This document shows positions 30,521-42,278 of a stretch of DNA of 64,000 nucleotides, piece after piece (positions within the stretch are counted from its first letter, which is position 1; the number at the start of each line of letters is the position of its first letter). The DNA lies in contig OZ037931.1 of the NCBI GenBank assembly GCA_964035575.1, positions 381,567-445,566 on the forward strand. The letters run 5' to 3'. The notes beneath the pieces were generated by a model that had not been told where the DNA came from, did no database searches, and saw nothing but the letters and a program-made list of their open reading frames with translations. Origin of the DNA: Rhynchopus sp. YZ270_cl-10. Lineage: Eukaryota; Euglenozoa; Diplonemea; Diplonemida; Diplonemidae. A program made the position numbers and the translations under genes.

Positions 30521-32215
30521 AAAAAAAAAAAAACAAACAAACAAACACCTTGCCAAATATTTTGCAATACCCACCGTAATCTGTCTATCCAAATAAGAGT
30601 CGTAGCGCTTTTCAATAGAACACCTTTCGTGTACTATTTTCTCTCCTTTTTTTTCCCCCTCTTTTTTTTTTTTTGACCTCACTGGTGCGTAGATTTGGGG
30701 ACTCATACCTGACCGGAAAACAACTTTTCCTGATTTCGTCCCCTCCGCCTGACCCCATTTTTTTGTACACTGTTAAAACCATGAAGAAGTAAGTAAAGAA
30801 CCCCAAACTAAAAGAATTGATTGAGTGGAGATTGCACAAACTGTGGCAACACAGCCCGAGGCAATACTTCACTACAAATAATTTATCAAAAAGAAAGCTT
30901 CGTCAAAAAACTGCCTTCGAGTGGCATTGTGTACAAAAGGACTGCTTCTGGTGAAAGTAAATAATAAAAGAGTGTCGATAAAACCGTTTTTCTGTAGTTT
31001 TTTATTTCTCTTTTCCCTCATTTTCTCTGTATGAGGGGTCTTAATTAGCCTTTCAAGTTTTCTTTGCCTTCTGACCGGTGTTTTATTTCTGTCTGTCTCC
31101 GTTCAAGAATGCAAATAAAAAAAAACCCCCTCCAGCTGCATTCGCAGGATGTGTGCATGCTCTTTCAACCTCACTCTTATTTACCCCCCCCTGGGTAAAT
31201 AAGGTGAAGGGCCGATGATGTCCGGGATTCGTGTGTATTCGATTGCCTTCTCTTAAAATCTGTTGATATCTTTTTCATTGTTTTTTTGTCGGAAGAAGAA
31301 AAAAAAAAGTTGCCGACATCTCTTTTTTTTTTTTGTAAAATTCTCGTCTTTCTGCTGCGATTTTCATTCACCCTTACCCATCTAGGTGATTGGCCTCTCA
31401 TACACAACCCCTTTCTTCTTGGTTCTGTCTTGCTTTTTTTCTCTCTTTTTTGTGTGCTATTTTTTATATTTTTTTATTCAAAAAAAAAAAAAAAAAGAAA
31501 AACAATAAAAAATAGTGATATACACGATACAGGGTTTGTTTGGCTGTCATCTCAAAAAAAATTAAAGTTTCTATTTGCTTTTTTTCCCTCTCATCTTTTT
31601 TTCCAACGCTGGATACTAACCGCAGTGATCCGATAATAGTCACCACGTCTTCAGGTTTCATTTCTGTTTTCCCCCTTTTTTTTAAAAAAAAATATGGTAC
31701 CAGAACTGCTCATGGTGTTCAACATGATTAATGCAATGCACCTTGTTATTGGTCTTGTATAACACAGATACAATGGTGAAGTAAATGACTCGTGGTTTTT
31801 TTTTTTATTTGTGGTTTCACCGTTAGCTAACCACTGTAAAACACAAAAGGAAAAACTATAAGACAAAAACCCATTTACTTCATCTTTATCATTGCAGGGC
31901 TTCGTTCCGGTTCCCTTTCTCCACCACCGATATGTTTCATATATGGTGCGAAAAAAATCAGTTTGACCTGAAGGGCGTGGTACGGCGTTCGCTTTTCTTG
32001 CGCTTAGTACAACACGTTGGGAGGATATGAAGAGGGGAAAAAAAGGCATTTTTTATTTTATTTGCATAGATACATACTGTTACTTTGGAAAAAAAAAGTA
32101 AGAGAAGTCGCGATGAGTAGTAGAGTTATTAGCAGAGTTATTTATTTTTGTGCTTTCATCCGGATGGCTGGCGTATGTGGGTCAGTCGGAGATGCCTGTA
32201 GTAATAACTTCGCTT

Positions 32216-32251
<36 letters not shown>

Positions 32252-33736
32252 GGCTTGCCAAAAAAAAGTAACCAATACCCATTGTGATATTCTTGCTTTG
32301 CTTTCCTTTTCTTTGTTTTCTTTGTAAACAACAAAGTTGGGAACATTTTGTTGATCCCCTGCTCTCAATTCATTGAATGCACATTGTTGAAATACTTTTT
32401 GTAACATGTATCGTAACCTATTGCCCCCCCTCCTTTTCCATCGTTTTCACCCCCTCTCTCAATGCGAAGAGACACCCTAACATAGGGGTCAAAATGCAAA
32501 ACCATCTTTATTATAAACAGTACACCACCTCCCACCCTCCCACCACCCTCCCACCACCCAACCACCCCCCTAAAGAACGCAGACAAAACCCCACCCATGA
32601 TCGCCTCCCAAAAATGCTATTTACTTTGTTCTATTTTTTTTGTCGTCTCCTATTCAATAGCCCCCCCTTTTGTTTTAAAGGTGACCTACAGTATGAGAGG
32701 CTTAGGTTCATCTTATAAACCTTCTTTTTTTCGCTCTTTTCGTTTTTTTTTTATTTTGCGTTTTGCAAAACGCCATAAGAAAAGATGGGAACATTTTGTT
32801 GATTCCCTCACCATATACTATCAATTTATTGATTTGCATATGATGAAAAATGTTTTTTATTTTTGCGTTGTTCCAGCGCTGACACCTCCTACTGCAACAA
32901 ATAAGCAAAAAAGTACAAAATAAAGTAGCAAAAGCAAAAACAAAACAAAACAAAACAAAACAAACTTTCAAACCTCCTACTGCAAAGCGTGCTCCTTCTA
33001 TTTGCTCTTTTAAAGGATCCTGTGAAGAAAAACCGTGGCTATTATCTAGTGATAGTAGTCTATAATCAAACAAAAAAAATTGCGTTGTTCCAGCGCAATA
33101 AACGTGGTAGGATAATGTGTGCATAAGAGATAGAGATGCATTCATCCTACAATATATTTTTCTTCTTCTTTTTTTTTTTTGCGAATTGACCGATATATAT
33201 TTTCTTCCAGGTGACCAAGCAGAGGCTTGACTCACCTTACCAACTTTCTCTCTCTTTTTTTCTTCTGTCTATTTTTTTTCTCTCTTCTTGAATTTGCGTT
33301 CCTAATTTTTTTTTTGTTCCCGTTATCCACCCCCACCCCCACCACCCCTCACAGAAAACCCCATCCGTACTCGGATGGGGAAATGGTTAGGCCAATAAAA
33401 GGCTTTAACCGCTGAGGTGGCGAAGCATTTAGGCAAAGTGGAACAATGGTTTCACTGACCGTGTCCCTCAACCTCCCTCAACTTAAAAAAAAAAAAATAT
33501 AGTGGAGCACACTCTAGGGTGGCTACACTAATCCAACCAAGTTTTCAAAAAAAAAACAAAAAAAAACAACAACGTTGAAACCAATACCCCCAACCCCCCT
33601 TGCTTCTGCTACACCCTGAGGGAAGGTGTACTGGCTGTACCCTCTTTTTTCAACCCCCCTTTTTTTTTTTTTTTTTTTTTTTCTGTTTTCGTTTCTTTCA
33701 ACGAAGACAAGCAAATAAACAAACAAATAACAAGGA

Positions 33737-33890
33737 TATTTGACAGTGGCTGAGAAAGAGGATAAGTCGTAATCTCATACAAAGTAACGCGCCCTTCCTC
33801 TCCAACTCCACGTCTACAAAACTATCAAGCAAAATTAAACAGAGCACAAAGCACTTTCAAAACATACAAAAAACATTTTCAAACCCCCCT
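33737..33890 (+). repeat. Second copy of the 160-bp repeat
   Basis: Matches the block at 24396-24558 almost throughout, with small indels near the middle. Both copies end in CATTTTCAAA followed by C-rich DNA. Confidence 0.75.
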
Positions 33891-36296
33891 TGCTTCTCTA
33901 TGCTATAGAAAGCAAAACCAAGCCCTCGATGAGAACCCACATTTTCCACCTCCCCCCTCCCAAAAAATTTCTCCCCCCCACCTTTTCAGACCGATTTTCG
34001 GACCCAGAATTCCCTTTTTTCTCTCTCTTTTTTTTTTGTCAAAGATTTGGTTCTACCATACAGTCTGGTTTATTCCATTTCCATTTTTTTTACTTCATTT
34101 ATGCGAGACTATACACAAACACACGGAAAAAGGGGGGGACGTGGTGGGGAGAAAAAAACAAACAAACAAACAAACAAACAATGCACCCACATGGGTATCG
34201 TTCTGACGTTCTGTACTTAGGAAATTACTCATTAACCTCAGCAGCAAAGTCGATGTAGAGTGGGCTCTCTTGTGAAGTTAATTCATTTCCTAAGTTTTTT
34301 TTTTTCTCTTTGTTTGCCCCAACATCCTTTTCCATATATTTTTTTTCAGATCAGCTTATGTGACTTTAGCGAGACACATACAATACGTTTTTTTTTTTTT
34401 TTCTATTTTCTTTTGCACATGCTTTGCATCCAAGAGGCATCTGCACGTTATCAACTTTACTTTCATTTAAGGTGACTAAGGTACGAGGCTTAGAGTCATC
34501 TTACATTCCATTTTCCCCTCCCCTCCTTTTTTTCTTTTTTTTTTTGTACAGAGTTCCCTGTAGTGGATACACCCATTTTTAAAAAAAAAATGTGCGCGAG
34601 TAGCTTTATTTTTTGCTCTCACCCTCAGCGCAGATAACCCGCCAACTTTTTTAAAAAGAAATAGTGGAGTTCATCCTCGGGTGGCTACACTAATACAACC
34701 AAGTTTTCAAAGAAAAAAGAAAAAGAAAGATGAGAGAGAGAGAGACATGCATCTTTCAATTTTTCTTTAGGTGGCAATGCACGAAGAAGGCTTAGGGTCA
34801 TCTTATAAACTTTTGTCTTGCTATTTTTTTTTTTTTCTTGTTTCGTTTTACGCACCTTTGGTGTGAACCCCTTTTATCCAAATTTTATTTTTGTTGTTGT
34901 TTTTTGTCAATTCAAAAAAAATTACACTCATCTCCACAAAAAAAATTCTCTCCCTGAATGAGGGGGCTTCTTTTGTCAATTATTTATATTTTTTTTCATT
35001 TTGTTTTTTTTTTTAAAGCGCCTTTGTCGCTATCAACGTATTCCCTGGCTTTATTTTTTTGTTTTATTTTTAGACTCAGTGTTTTGAGTCAACCGTTTCT
35101 TTGTTGATACAGGCGGTTCTCTTGCAGAAGCGTGGCTTCTCTGTGGAGACGATAATTTATTTTCATTTTATTTTGTTTTTTTTGTATTGGTGACTTTGCG
35201 AGATTATTGCGTAGGGTTATAACCGTCATAACAAACGTTCATTTCGAACAAAGATGTGTTGTTGGGCTTTGTCCCGCTCATCTTTGCCTTGTATTTTTGT
35301 TATTTTTTTTTTTTTATTTAGGGTACGTTTTGTGTACCCTAGTATACCTTCTATTCAGTAGAATAGATAGTATATGAAATAATTTATTGTACAAATCTGT
35401 TTTTGCCGCGGAATTATTGTCGAAAGGGAGATTAAAAAAAAACACGGTAAAGATTACCCACGAACAAAAGGTTACAAAACCATCATACCGTGGTACAAGG
35501 CTTTGGCCAAAAAACATTGACCCCCCAAAAAAAAAACAACCCAACAAAAACCCACACACCCACCCTGCCTCAGCCTTAGTTACACTCTAAACCCCACTGC
35601 CACCTTTATCAACGCAAAACAAAAAGAGAGAAAAAGAGAAACGTTGTGTACAGAACCCGTCCTCGGACAGGGTGATTGTCGAAACTACAAAAACAGACAG
35701 TGGAGATTGCACCAACTGTGGCAACACAAACCGAGGCAACTACACTACTCGGGAGTCCTATCTGTTGGCGATGGAATGGACTGCGATGGACAGTGCTTTT
35801 GAGGTGGATACACCCAACCGCACCAAGAGGAGGGGAATCACCAAAAAAAAAAAATCCCCAATCATTCCAAAGGACAGTGTCAGCCCTCAAGAGTGTTTTT
35901 CCCCCCCCTTCCCCTGTCGTGATTCCGAGTGAGAACACACCCATAACATTTTGTTTATTTTACAGATGTACGACGCAAAAGTATCTGTCTTTTTCAGCTT
36001 TTTTCTTTTATTGTAAATACTACACAGTGTTCATATTATGCTTTTTATCCTTTTATGTAAACACACCAATCCCCCAATATCCCCGTCAAATCCTCCCCCA
36101 CCATCACTTTACCTTTCGCTTGTAAAGGTAAATTCATGAAATGCATTTTCTTTTAGTGTTACTTCGTTTCAACGTTTCAAAAAATCGCGCTTTTTTTTCT
36201 TTGTGAAGGTCATTTTCAAAAAAAAAGGGGGTATGAAAAAATCAAAAAAATGTTCATATCCAATGGCCCAACATGAAACCATCCCCCCTTTTTTTG

Positions 36297-36435
36297 TTCC
36301 AAACACGTAGTGTATTAAGAAACTAGACAAAAAGAAAGCCAACGTTCAGATCTTGTATAACAGTATTTCCCCTTGATTCCTTTCACCTTGCGCCAAACAG
36401 ATTTTTACCCCTATTTGGCTGCGTTCAACGAAAAA
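36297..36435 (+). repeat. A1 terminal repeat of the DIRS-order element
   Basis: Matches A2 at 40811-40949. Its last 17 bp equal the first 17 bp of the B repeats, which is the bridging overlap expected for split direct repeats. Confidence 0.92.
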
Positions 36436-36482
36436 ATTCATTGCACGTTACCACTACCACCCCACTACCACCCTTTTTTATT

Positions 36483-37730
36483 ATGAGCGAAGGAAACGAC
36501 ATGCAGATCGACGAGATCCCGCAGAACGGCACGCCGTCCTCACCTCGCGGCGTCCGCAACGCCATGGTTCCGCACATGGCGGGACGTTCGCGGGGTACCC
36601 CGCTGCAGAATCACCCCCACCAACCGCCCATGGACGCGGAGACGGTGGTGCTGGTGGGCCAGGCCGCGCTGGCCACCCAGAACGCCCAGGCGGGCGAGTA
36701 CATCGCCCACTTGCAGGGTGATGCCGCGGTGCGGACGACGCGCGTCGAAGCCGACGCCGCCTTGCAGGTGACTACTGCACAGGCAAACGCAGCGCTGGAA
36801 ACGCTGCGTGCCACTGCAGAGGTCCACGTGGCGAACGCCTCCCAGGCGGCGGGGGCACAGGCAGCACGCACGGAGGTGGAGGCGGTGAAGAGGGTGGTGC
36901 ACGCCGAGGGGGAGCTGCGCAAGGCGCAGCTGGAGGGGGACGCCAGGGTGTTCAGGGCGGAGACGGACGCCTCCCTCCAGCTCGCCGAAGAAGGGAGGAG
37001 GAACGCCGAGAGGATCGCCAACCTCGAGGCGGGCCTCAGGCTGGAGCAGGAGCGCCAGCAGCTGAACGCGCAGATGCAGAAGCGCGTGCAGGAGTCGGAG
37101 CTGGCGGCACAGGTTGCACGCATCGACGCCGCGCACGCACGACAGCAGCAACCGGCGGCAGCGCCAGCGTCGTACGACCCCCACTCCCGCAGGGCAGCGC
37201 TCGAGGCACAGGTGCAGGAGCTGGAGCTCGAACGCCGCATCGCATCCCTGCAGGCACGGGGAAACGAACCGGGCCTCCGCGGCGAGGGGCTCGGTCAGGA
37301 ACCGCCGACCGGCCGGACTGGCTACGGGGGATCGCCCTCGTACGTGAGGACAGGGGTGGGCGCGCTGAACGTGCCCGAATGGTTCGGTGCGTCGGCCTCG
37401 GACCTCGCCATGGTCCATCTGCAGCAGGAGCGCCTCTACGAGGGGGTGCTGGCCTCGGGGAGGGCGCAAGCAAGGGAGGCAAAGCACCTCCTCCGCCTTC
37501 TGGGCCTCTTGACGGGAGGCATTCCCCACCTGCAGACCCTCGACGACGCCGAGGACCTGCTGGCGGAGATCGGCAAGGCGACAGTGGGGCGCCTGGAGGT
37601 GTTGCGGGAGGGGACGGTGACGGGGTCATGGGAGTCTGCTCAGAGGATGGAGGAAGCCCTCTTCGTGACGCCACAGCTCCCGTCCTTCCTCTCGGCGGCC
37701 ATGCAACAGGCGGAGAAAGCCCGACGGCCG

Positions 37731-37761
<31 letters not shown>

Positions 37762-37853
37762 ACAACAACAAGAGCAACAACAGCAGCAACAGCAACAGCA
37801 ACAGCAACAACAACAGCAGCAGCAGCAACAAGCCCAGCCAGAGGAGGAAGTGA
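36483..37853 (+). CDS. Gag-like protein of the DIRS-order element
   Basis: First reading frame of the element. The start at 36483 follows an AT-rich leader. Most of the first 280 residues form an Ala/Glu/Gln-rich coiled coil, followed by a short globular part and a Ser/Asn-rich tail. No zinc knuckle is visible. The assignment rests on position in the element, not on sequence similarity. Confidence 0.75.
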
Positions 37854-38818
37854 GGTCGCCCCTAACGGCGATGCTGGAGAGCCTAGGTATACTCTCCACA
37901 TCGTCGGTAGGGCGGCCTCGGGCCGGGGTGCCACCTCTATCCAAGAAGGGGGCAACGCAGGTGGCAAAGCAGGCCGCCCGCACAATCGGAGAAGCACTAG
38001 CCCCAAGCACATGGAAGGGGTTGGAGGCGTCGCATCGGCGCCTACTCCAGTTCAGGAGCACCTGGGCGGAGGCAACGGGTGTGGTCCTGCCGTGGGATCT
38101 CACCATCGTGTACTGGGTCCAAAGCCTGATGTCCAACAGCACTGCGCCGTTAAGCGTGCAGTCCGCGAAGGAGTACGTCACCCGCGCGGTGTCGGCCCTG
38201 TCGCGCATGGGCATCAAGGCCGAGACACAGCTGCTACGGGACTTCTCGCGAGCGCTGCGCCGCATGGGGGCGCTACGTCCGAGCTCGCAGGCCGTCCCAG
38301 CCACGGAAGAAGACGTAAAGCGAGCAGCCGAGCTCGAGCTGGATGCCGACACGCGGATGGCGGTGGTGTTGGCGTGGTGCGGTGCGGCACGGGTGTCCGA
38401 TGTGATTCGCCTCCGCCGACGGGACGTGACGTTCGAGGAGGACTTCGTCGCCGTAAATTGGTCCGAGACCAAATCCGACCCGTTTCGCCTGGGAGTGACG
38501 ACAGGCGTTTTCATGGCCCCCCGGTGGCGAGGAGCGCTCCAACTGCTGACGATGGGGGACCCAGAGGGCCTCTTGTTGTCGACGTCGTACCGCCGAGTGG
38601 TGGCAGCTCTGAAGCGTGCGAATCCGGAGTTGACCGGTCATTCGCTCAGACGGGGTGCACTGGGGGCGTTGCTGGAGATGGGCCTCAGCCTGGAGTCTCT
38701 CCGTCAGCTCTCCCGGCACAGCTCCCTCGACGCGCTGACACGCTACCTGCCGGCGGGGAAGTTGACGCTGGCGAAGGAGAGCGCGACGTCCTCACGGATG
38801 TTGGGGCGCGGCCTGTGA
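37379..38818 (+). CDS. Tyrosine recombinase of the DIRS-order element
   Basis: The conserved part lies downstream of a glutamine run at about 37725-37840. ARVSDVIRLRRRDV carries the first catalytic arginine; TGHSLRRGALG, SRHSS and the nearby TRYLPA supply the HxxR, His and Tyr positions of tyrosine recombinases. The frame overlaps both neighbours, as is usual in this order. The true translation start is uncertain. Confidence 0.85.
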
Positions 38819-40593
38819 GACCGCACCCTCTGTGCCCGGCTTTCCCCGCGGGTGGACACGCTCCGCCCCGTTACAATCCACCGAGTGTTCTGGGCACAGC
38901 TCCCCCTCTTCCTACCCTACCGAGACGCGTTCCGTCTGCCGACTCTGGTCCCGACATCTGCCTGGTGTATGCGAAGGAGGCGACGGTGGCCGTTGGTGGC
39001 AGGCATGTGGGACCCCCGGCGGTGCGGGGCGGGGCCGATGACGTTCTTGCGCCGATATCGACAGCGACGTTGGACCTCGAAGCTTTGATGGGTATGGATA
39101 GCAAGGGCCTGCTGACGGGGGTCCTCGAGGTGATACGTGACCCACAGGCTTTGCGTGACGCGTTCCTGCCGGGTTCTGAAGAGCTGCTAGAGAAGTCGCG
39201 TTTCCGCCGCAGCATCTCTCGTCACATGCGACGCCATTTGGGGCCACTGCTGGAGTGGGGTGTGCTGTCGAGGTCCTCTCAGCAGCGTGTGGTTCTGCCG
39301 GCGTTTACGGTGGAAAAGTCCTCGGGTGGTCTGCGTCTGGTGTGTGACGGCCGGAAGCTGAACGCTCTGATGCAACCACCCCCGTCGATGCTGCTCCCGT
39401 CGATCCGCTCCGTAGTGCGTCGTTTTCTGTCGGCTAATTTTGTGGTGCAGGCTGACGGGAAGAGCTGGTTCTACCAGTTCCCTCTCGCAGATGGTGTGCG
39501 CGACTATTTTGGTGTGAACTTTGCTGACGCTAGGGGGGAGTACACGCCTGCGGTGCTGAACAAGCTGTGCATGGGCTGGAGTTGGGCGCCGTGTATCGCG
39601 CAACGCTCGGGCTGGGTGCTCTTGCCGGAGGAGGATGGTCTGCCGTGGGTCGACAACTTCTTCGTGGTCGGTGCTTCCGAGGCCGACGCCGCCGAGAAGT
39701 ACGCACGTTTCCTGGCCCGCGCAGAGCTGGTGGGTGCTGAGCTGAACAGCGGCAGTGAGTTTGGTTCCCCGGAGTCGAGGTTTGTTGCCCTCGGTCTCGA
39801 ATTTGACTTGCAGGCGGTGCCCCACCGGTACAGGTCGGAGCCTGCCTGGGTGGATAAGTTTCTTGTGTCTTCTGCGTTATCTGCCGTCATGGAGAACAGG
39901 GCCACGGCCCGGGAGTTTTACAAGGCTCTCGGGGGTATGATTTGGTTTTTGTACTCTACGGACAGAAAGTTATGCTATTTTTCTTCTTCTCTCTCTTTTC
40001 TCAGAAGGTCAGCCTCAGTGCTGGCTACCTCCCCAGTGCAGTGGGATCTGCACCTCCCCATCACCCCCTCCGTGTTGCACGAGTTCTCTGCAATTGTGGA
40101 GACTATCCGTTCTAACCTGTGGATTATTGACGACGTGTCGCTCAGGCCCCCCGTGGTGGGGTGGTCTGACGCGTCCGACTCTGAGTGGGCTGCGCTTCTC
40201 GAACTCGACCCGGAACCTGTGTTGCAGGGCATGTTTGATGAACCCGAGGCTCACCACATTTATGTGAAGGAATTGTTTGCGGCGTGGCAGGCGGTCCGGC
40301 TGGCCGCAGGGTCCTGTCGAGGGTGCTCGCTGGATTTGCAGGTGGACAACGCTGCCGCGGTGGCGGCGATCAATAAGGGCCACAGTAAGAATTATTTTGC
40401 CAACAACCTTTTGTGTGCTATGTTTGATGACGCGAAGGCTGCCGACATATCAGTTGGTGCACAGTGGGTGTCCACTCTGGACCAACGGGCTGACGAGTTC
40501 ACCCGGGGTACCAGGGCGCCCGCTGGCTCGCCCCGTGTTCCCCCAGTGCCTGACCGACACGCCGCGGTAGCGGCGCTGTCGTCGGGGGTGTAG
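38011..40593 (+). CDS. Reverse transcriptase-RNase H of the DIRS-order element
   Basis: The reverse transcriptase is recognisable from about 39200 to 39700 (GGLRLVCDGRKLN, VQADGKSWFYQFPL, LPWVDNFFVVG). An RNase H-like domain follows (VGWSDASDSEW, KELFAAWQAV, LQVDNAAAVAAIN). The 5' third overlaps the recombinase frame and is probably not all translated in this frame. Confidence 0.85.
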   Translation: MEGVGGVASAPTPVQEHLGGGNGCGPAVGSHHRVLGPKPDVQQHCAVKRAVREGVRHPRGVGPVAHGHQGRDTAATGLLASAAPHGGATSELAGRPSHGRRRKASSRARAGCRHADGGGVGVVRCGTGVRCDSPPPTGRDVRGGLRRRKLVRDQIRPVSPGSDDRRFHGPPVARSAPTADDGGPRGPLVVDVVPPSGGSSEACESGVDRSFAQTGCTGGVAGDGPQPGVSPSALPAQLPRRADTLPAGGEVDAGEGERDVLTDVGARPVRPHPLCPAFPAGGHAPPRYNPPSVLGTAPPLPTLPRRVPSADSGPDICLVYAKEATVAVGGRHVGPPAVRGGADDVLAPISTATLDLEALMGMDSKGLLTGVLEVIRDPQALRDAFLPGSEELLEKSRFRRSISRHMRRHLGPLLEWGVLSRSSQQRVVLPAFTVEKSSGGLRLVCDGRKLNALMQPPPSMLLPSIRSVVRRFLSANFVVQADGKSWFYQFPLADGVRDYFGVNFADARGEYTPAVLNKLCMGWSWAPCIAQRSGWVLLPEEDGLPWVDNFFVVGASEADAAEKYARFLARAELVGAELNSGSEFGSPESRFVALGLEFDLQAVPHRYRSEPAWVDKFLVSSALSAVMENRATAREFYKALGGMIWFLYSTDRKLCYFSSSLSFLRRSASVLATSPVQWDLHLPITPSVLHEFSAIVETIRSNLWIIDDVSLRPPVVGWSDASDSEWAALLELDPEPVLQGMFDEPEAHHIYVKELFAAWQAVRLAAGSCRGCSLDLQVDNAAAVAAINKGHSKNYFANNLLCAMFDDAKAADISVGAQWVSTLDQRADEFTRGTRAPAGSPRVPPVPDRHAAVAALSSGV

Positions 40594-40737
40594 GATTGTA
40601 TACCAGTGTGTTATCATCATTTTATGTGTTTTGCCTACCCCCTGCACTTTGTAAGCCTGCCCCCCTCCCTTTTTTATCAGTTTTCTCACCCCCACCTCGC
40701 CTTTCGTTTTCCGCTTCGCGGTCCCTTTGGGTCTGTG

Positions 40738-41007
40738 CTGCGTTCAACGAAAAACACTGTTATATTTTTATTGTTATCAAGATCAGTTGGCGGATGATAT
40801 CGTCTAGTTTTTCCAAACACGTAGTGTATTAAGAAACTAGACAAAAAGAAAGCCAACGTTCAGATCTTGTATAACAGTATTTCCCCTTGATTCCTTTCAC
40901 CTTGCGCCAAACAGATTTTTACCCCTATTTGGCTGCGTTCAACGAAAAACACTGTTATATTTTTATTGTTATCAAGATCAGTTGGCGGATGATATCGTCT
41001 AGTTTTT
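40738..41007 (+). repeat. B1-A2-B2 terminal repeats of the DIRS-order element
   Basis: B1 (40738-40812) is followed by A2 (40811-40949) and B2 (40933-41007). B1 and B2 match over 75 bp. This arrangement identifies the element as split-direct-repeat type rather than inverted-terminal-repeat DIRS1 type. Confidence 0.92.
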
Positions 41008-42126
41008 GTTGTTGTCTCTGTCCGAGGCTATACCCAAAACTTCACCCTTTTATTTTTGTTTGTGACAAATCTGTTTTTGCACAAAGATATGCACACATCA
41101 CACAGATTTTTTTTTTTTTTTTTGCTTGCGTCTGCTATTCGCAAGAAGGAGTGTGTACCTTCACTTTCACCGTAAAACCCCTTTTCAACCCCCACCCTCT
41201 CGTTATGTTGTTCGACTTTCCTCAAAAGAAAAAAAAAAAAAAGTTTTATTTCCCCCCAAAATATTTTGAAAGTTTGTTCTTTTGCAAAATATGCATGATT
41301 CCCCACGGGGTCACTCCCGGGGGGGTGGCATAATTTTACATCTCTTTTCCCCCCCCCCTTTTTTTTTTCCATTTTCTTATTGGACGACCACTGCAGGCTC
41401 TGGCTGTTGCACACACGACGGTGAAGTAAATGACTTGACTTGTGGTTTATTTTTTGAGACATGCCTTGCAAAGGTTGTAGCGATCAGCGAAAAAAAAATT
41501 CTTTTTCTGATTTCGTTTCTTTCTTTATCAGACTAGCTCAAAACTCAGATAACAGTTTTTTATTTTTGGGTTCACCGTTGCAAGCCAACGTTTATACCAC
41601 AAAAAAATGAGATTGCACAACTGTGGCAACACAACCGAGGCAACTGCACTACTCCAACAATTTATCAAAAAAAAGTAAAATGATTTAAATCACAAGTTCA
41701 ATTCATTTACTTGCCACCGTTCAAATACTTCTACTATCTCAGGTAGATCTGACAGCAAAACTATGGGTATCTCTATTTGCAATCCCTGCCTTTTAAAAAA
41801 ACCCTGCTCGCAACAACACAGAGCCTCCCAATTTGAAGGGAAACTAAAATATTTTGTGTTCATCACAACCAAACAGCAACAAAAAAAAAAAAAAGTTCCG
41901 TTTCTCTCTCTCTCTCTCTTTTGCAACTTTATTTTCTTTCCCCATTTTTTTTCCGGTTTTTTCGTCTTCCCCACATGTCTCTGCTTCAATACCCCAATGC
42001 TATTAATTTATTTCTGGGAAGGGGAGTAGTTTCTCTTTAAAAAAAACGACATTTTTTTCCTTTCAAACAAGGGGCACTCTGTGGGATCCTTCACAGATGT
42101 ATATATTTTTTTTGTGTCTTTTTTGA

Positions 42127-42278
42127 CATATTCCATCTGATTTTTACCCCCGCATATAGGCGCGTATAGGACTGTACAGGACTGTACAGGACTGTACAGG
42201 ACTGTACAGGACTGTACAGGACTGGACACGCTCCTGTACGCGACTATATATGCGGGGTAAAAAAGCCAGGTGGATATT
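42127..42278. repeat. Inverted repeat enclosing a 10-bp tandem array
   Basis: Arms of about 40 bp (left ATATTCCATCTGATTTTTAC, right complementary and imperfect) surround five to six copies of AGGACTGTAC at 42168-42225. The left arm motif ATATTCCACCTGATTTT also occurs at about 639-656, shortly before the heptamer satellite. Confidence 0.7.

Larger units (their letters stand above)
25787..36296. other. 10.5-kb gene-poor repeat region
   Basis: No credible coding sequence seen. The region is AT-rich with many A/T homopolymers and scattered short repeats. It holds family A copies near 28309, 30103, 32680, 33211, 34471 and 34770, family B copies near 27827, 28156, 33500 and 34669, family C copies at 27315 and 35640, and a GAGATTGCACAA...GGCAAC module at 30826-30885 and 35700-35750 (also 41607-41662). 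A 75-bp pair with CTTTCATCCGGATGGCTGGC is at 27566-27650 and 32149-32215. One TIR element is at 29360-29655. Confidence 0.6.
36297..41007 (+). mobile_element. DIRS-order retroelement (Ngaro/PAT-like), looks whole
   Basis: Split direct repeats in the order A1-ORFs-B1-A2-B2 define this 4.7-kb element: A1 36297-36435, B1 40738-40812, A2 40811-40949, B2 40933-41007. A (139 bp) and B (75 bp) share a 17-bp junction, CTGCGTTCAACGAAAAA, as expected for a circular replication intermediate. Three overlapping reading frames encode a coiled-coil Gag-like protein, a tyrosine recombinase and a reverse transcriptase with RNase H. No integrase, aspartic protease or methyltransferase is seen. The repeat copies match exactly by eye, so insertion was recent. 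It looks whole, with no obvious breaks. The GC-rich coding part contrasts sharply with the AT-rich flanks. Confidence 0.93.

Noticed and set aside
37630-37840. Poly-Leu minus-strand frames
   Set aside because: They are antisense to the CAG/CAA-rich glutamine tract in the DIRS-order element.
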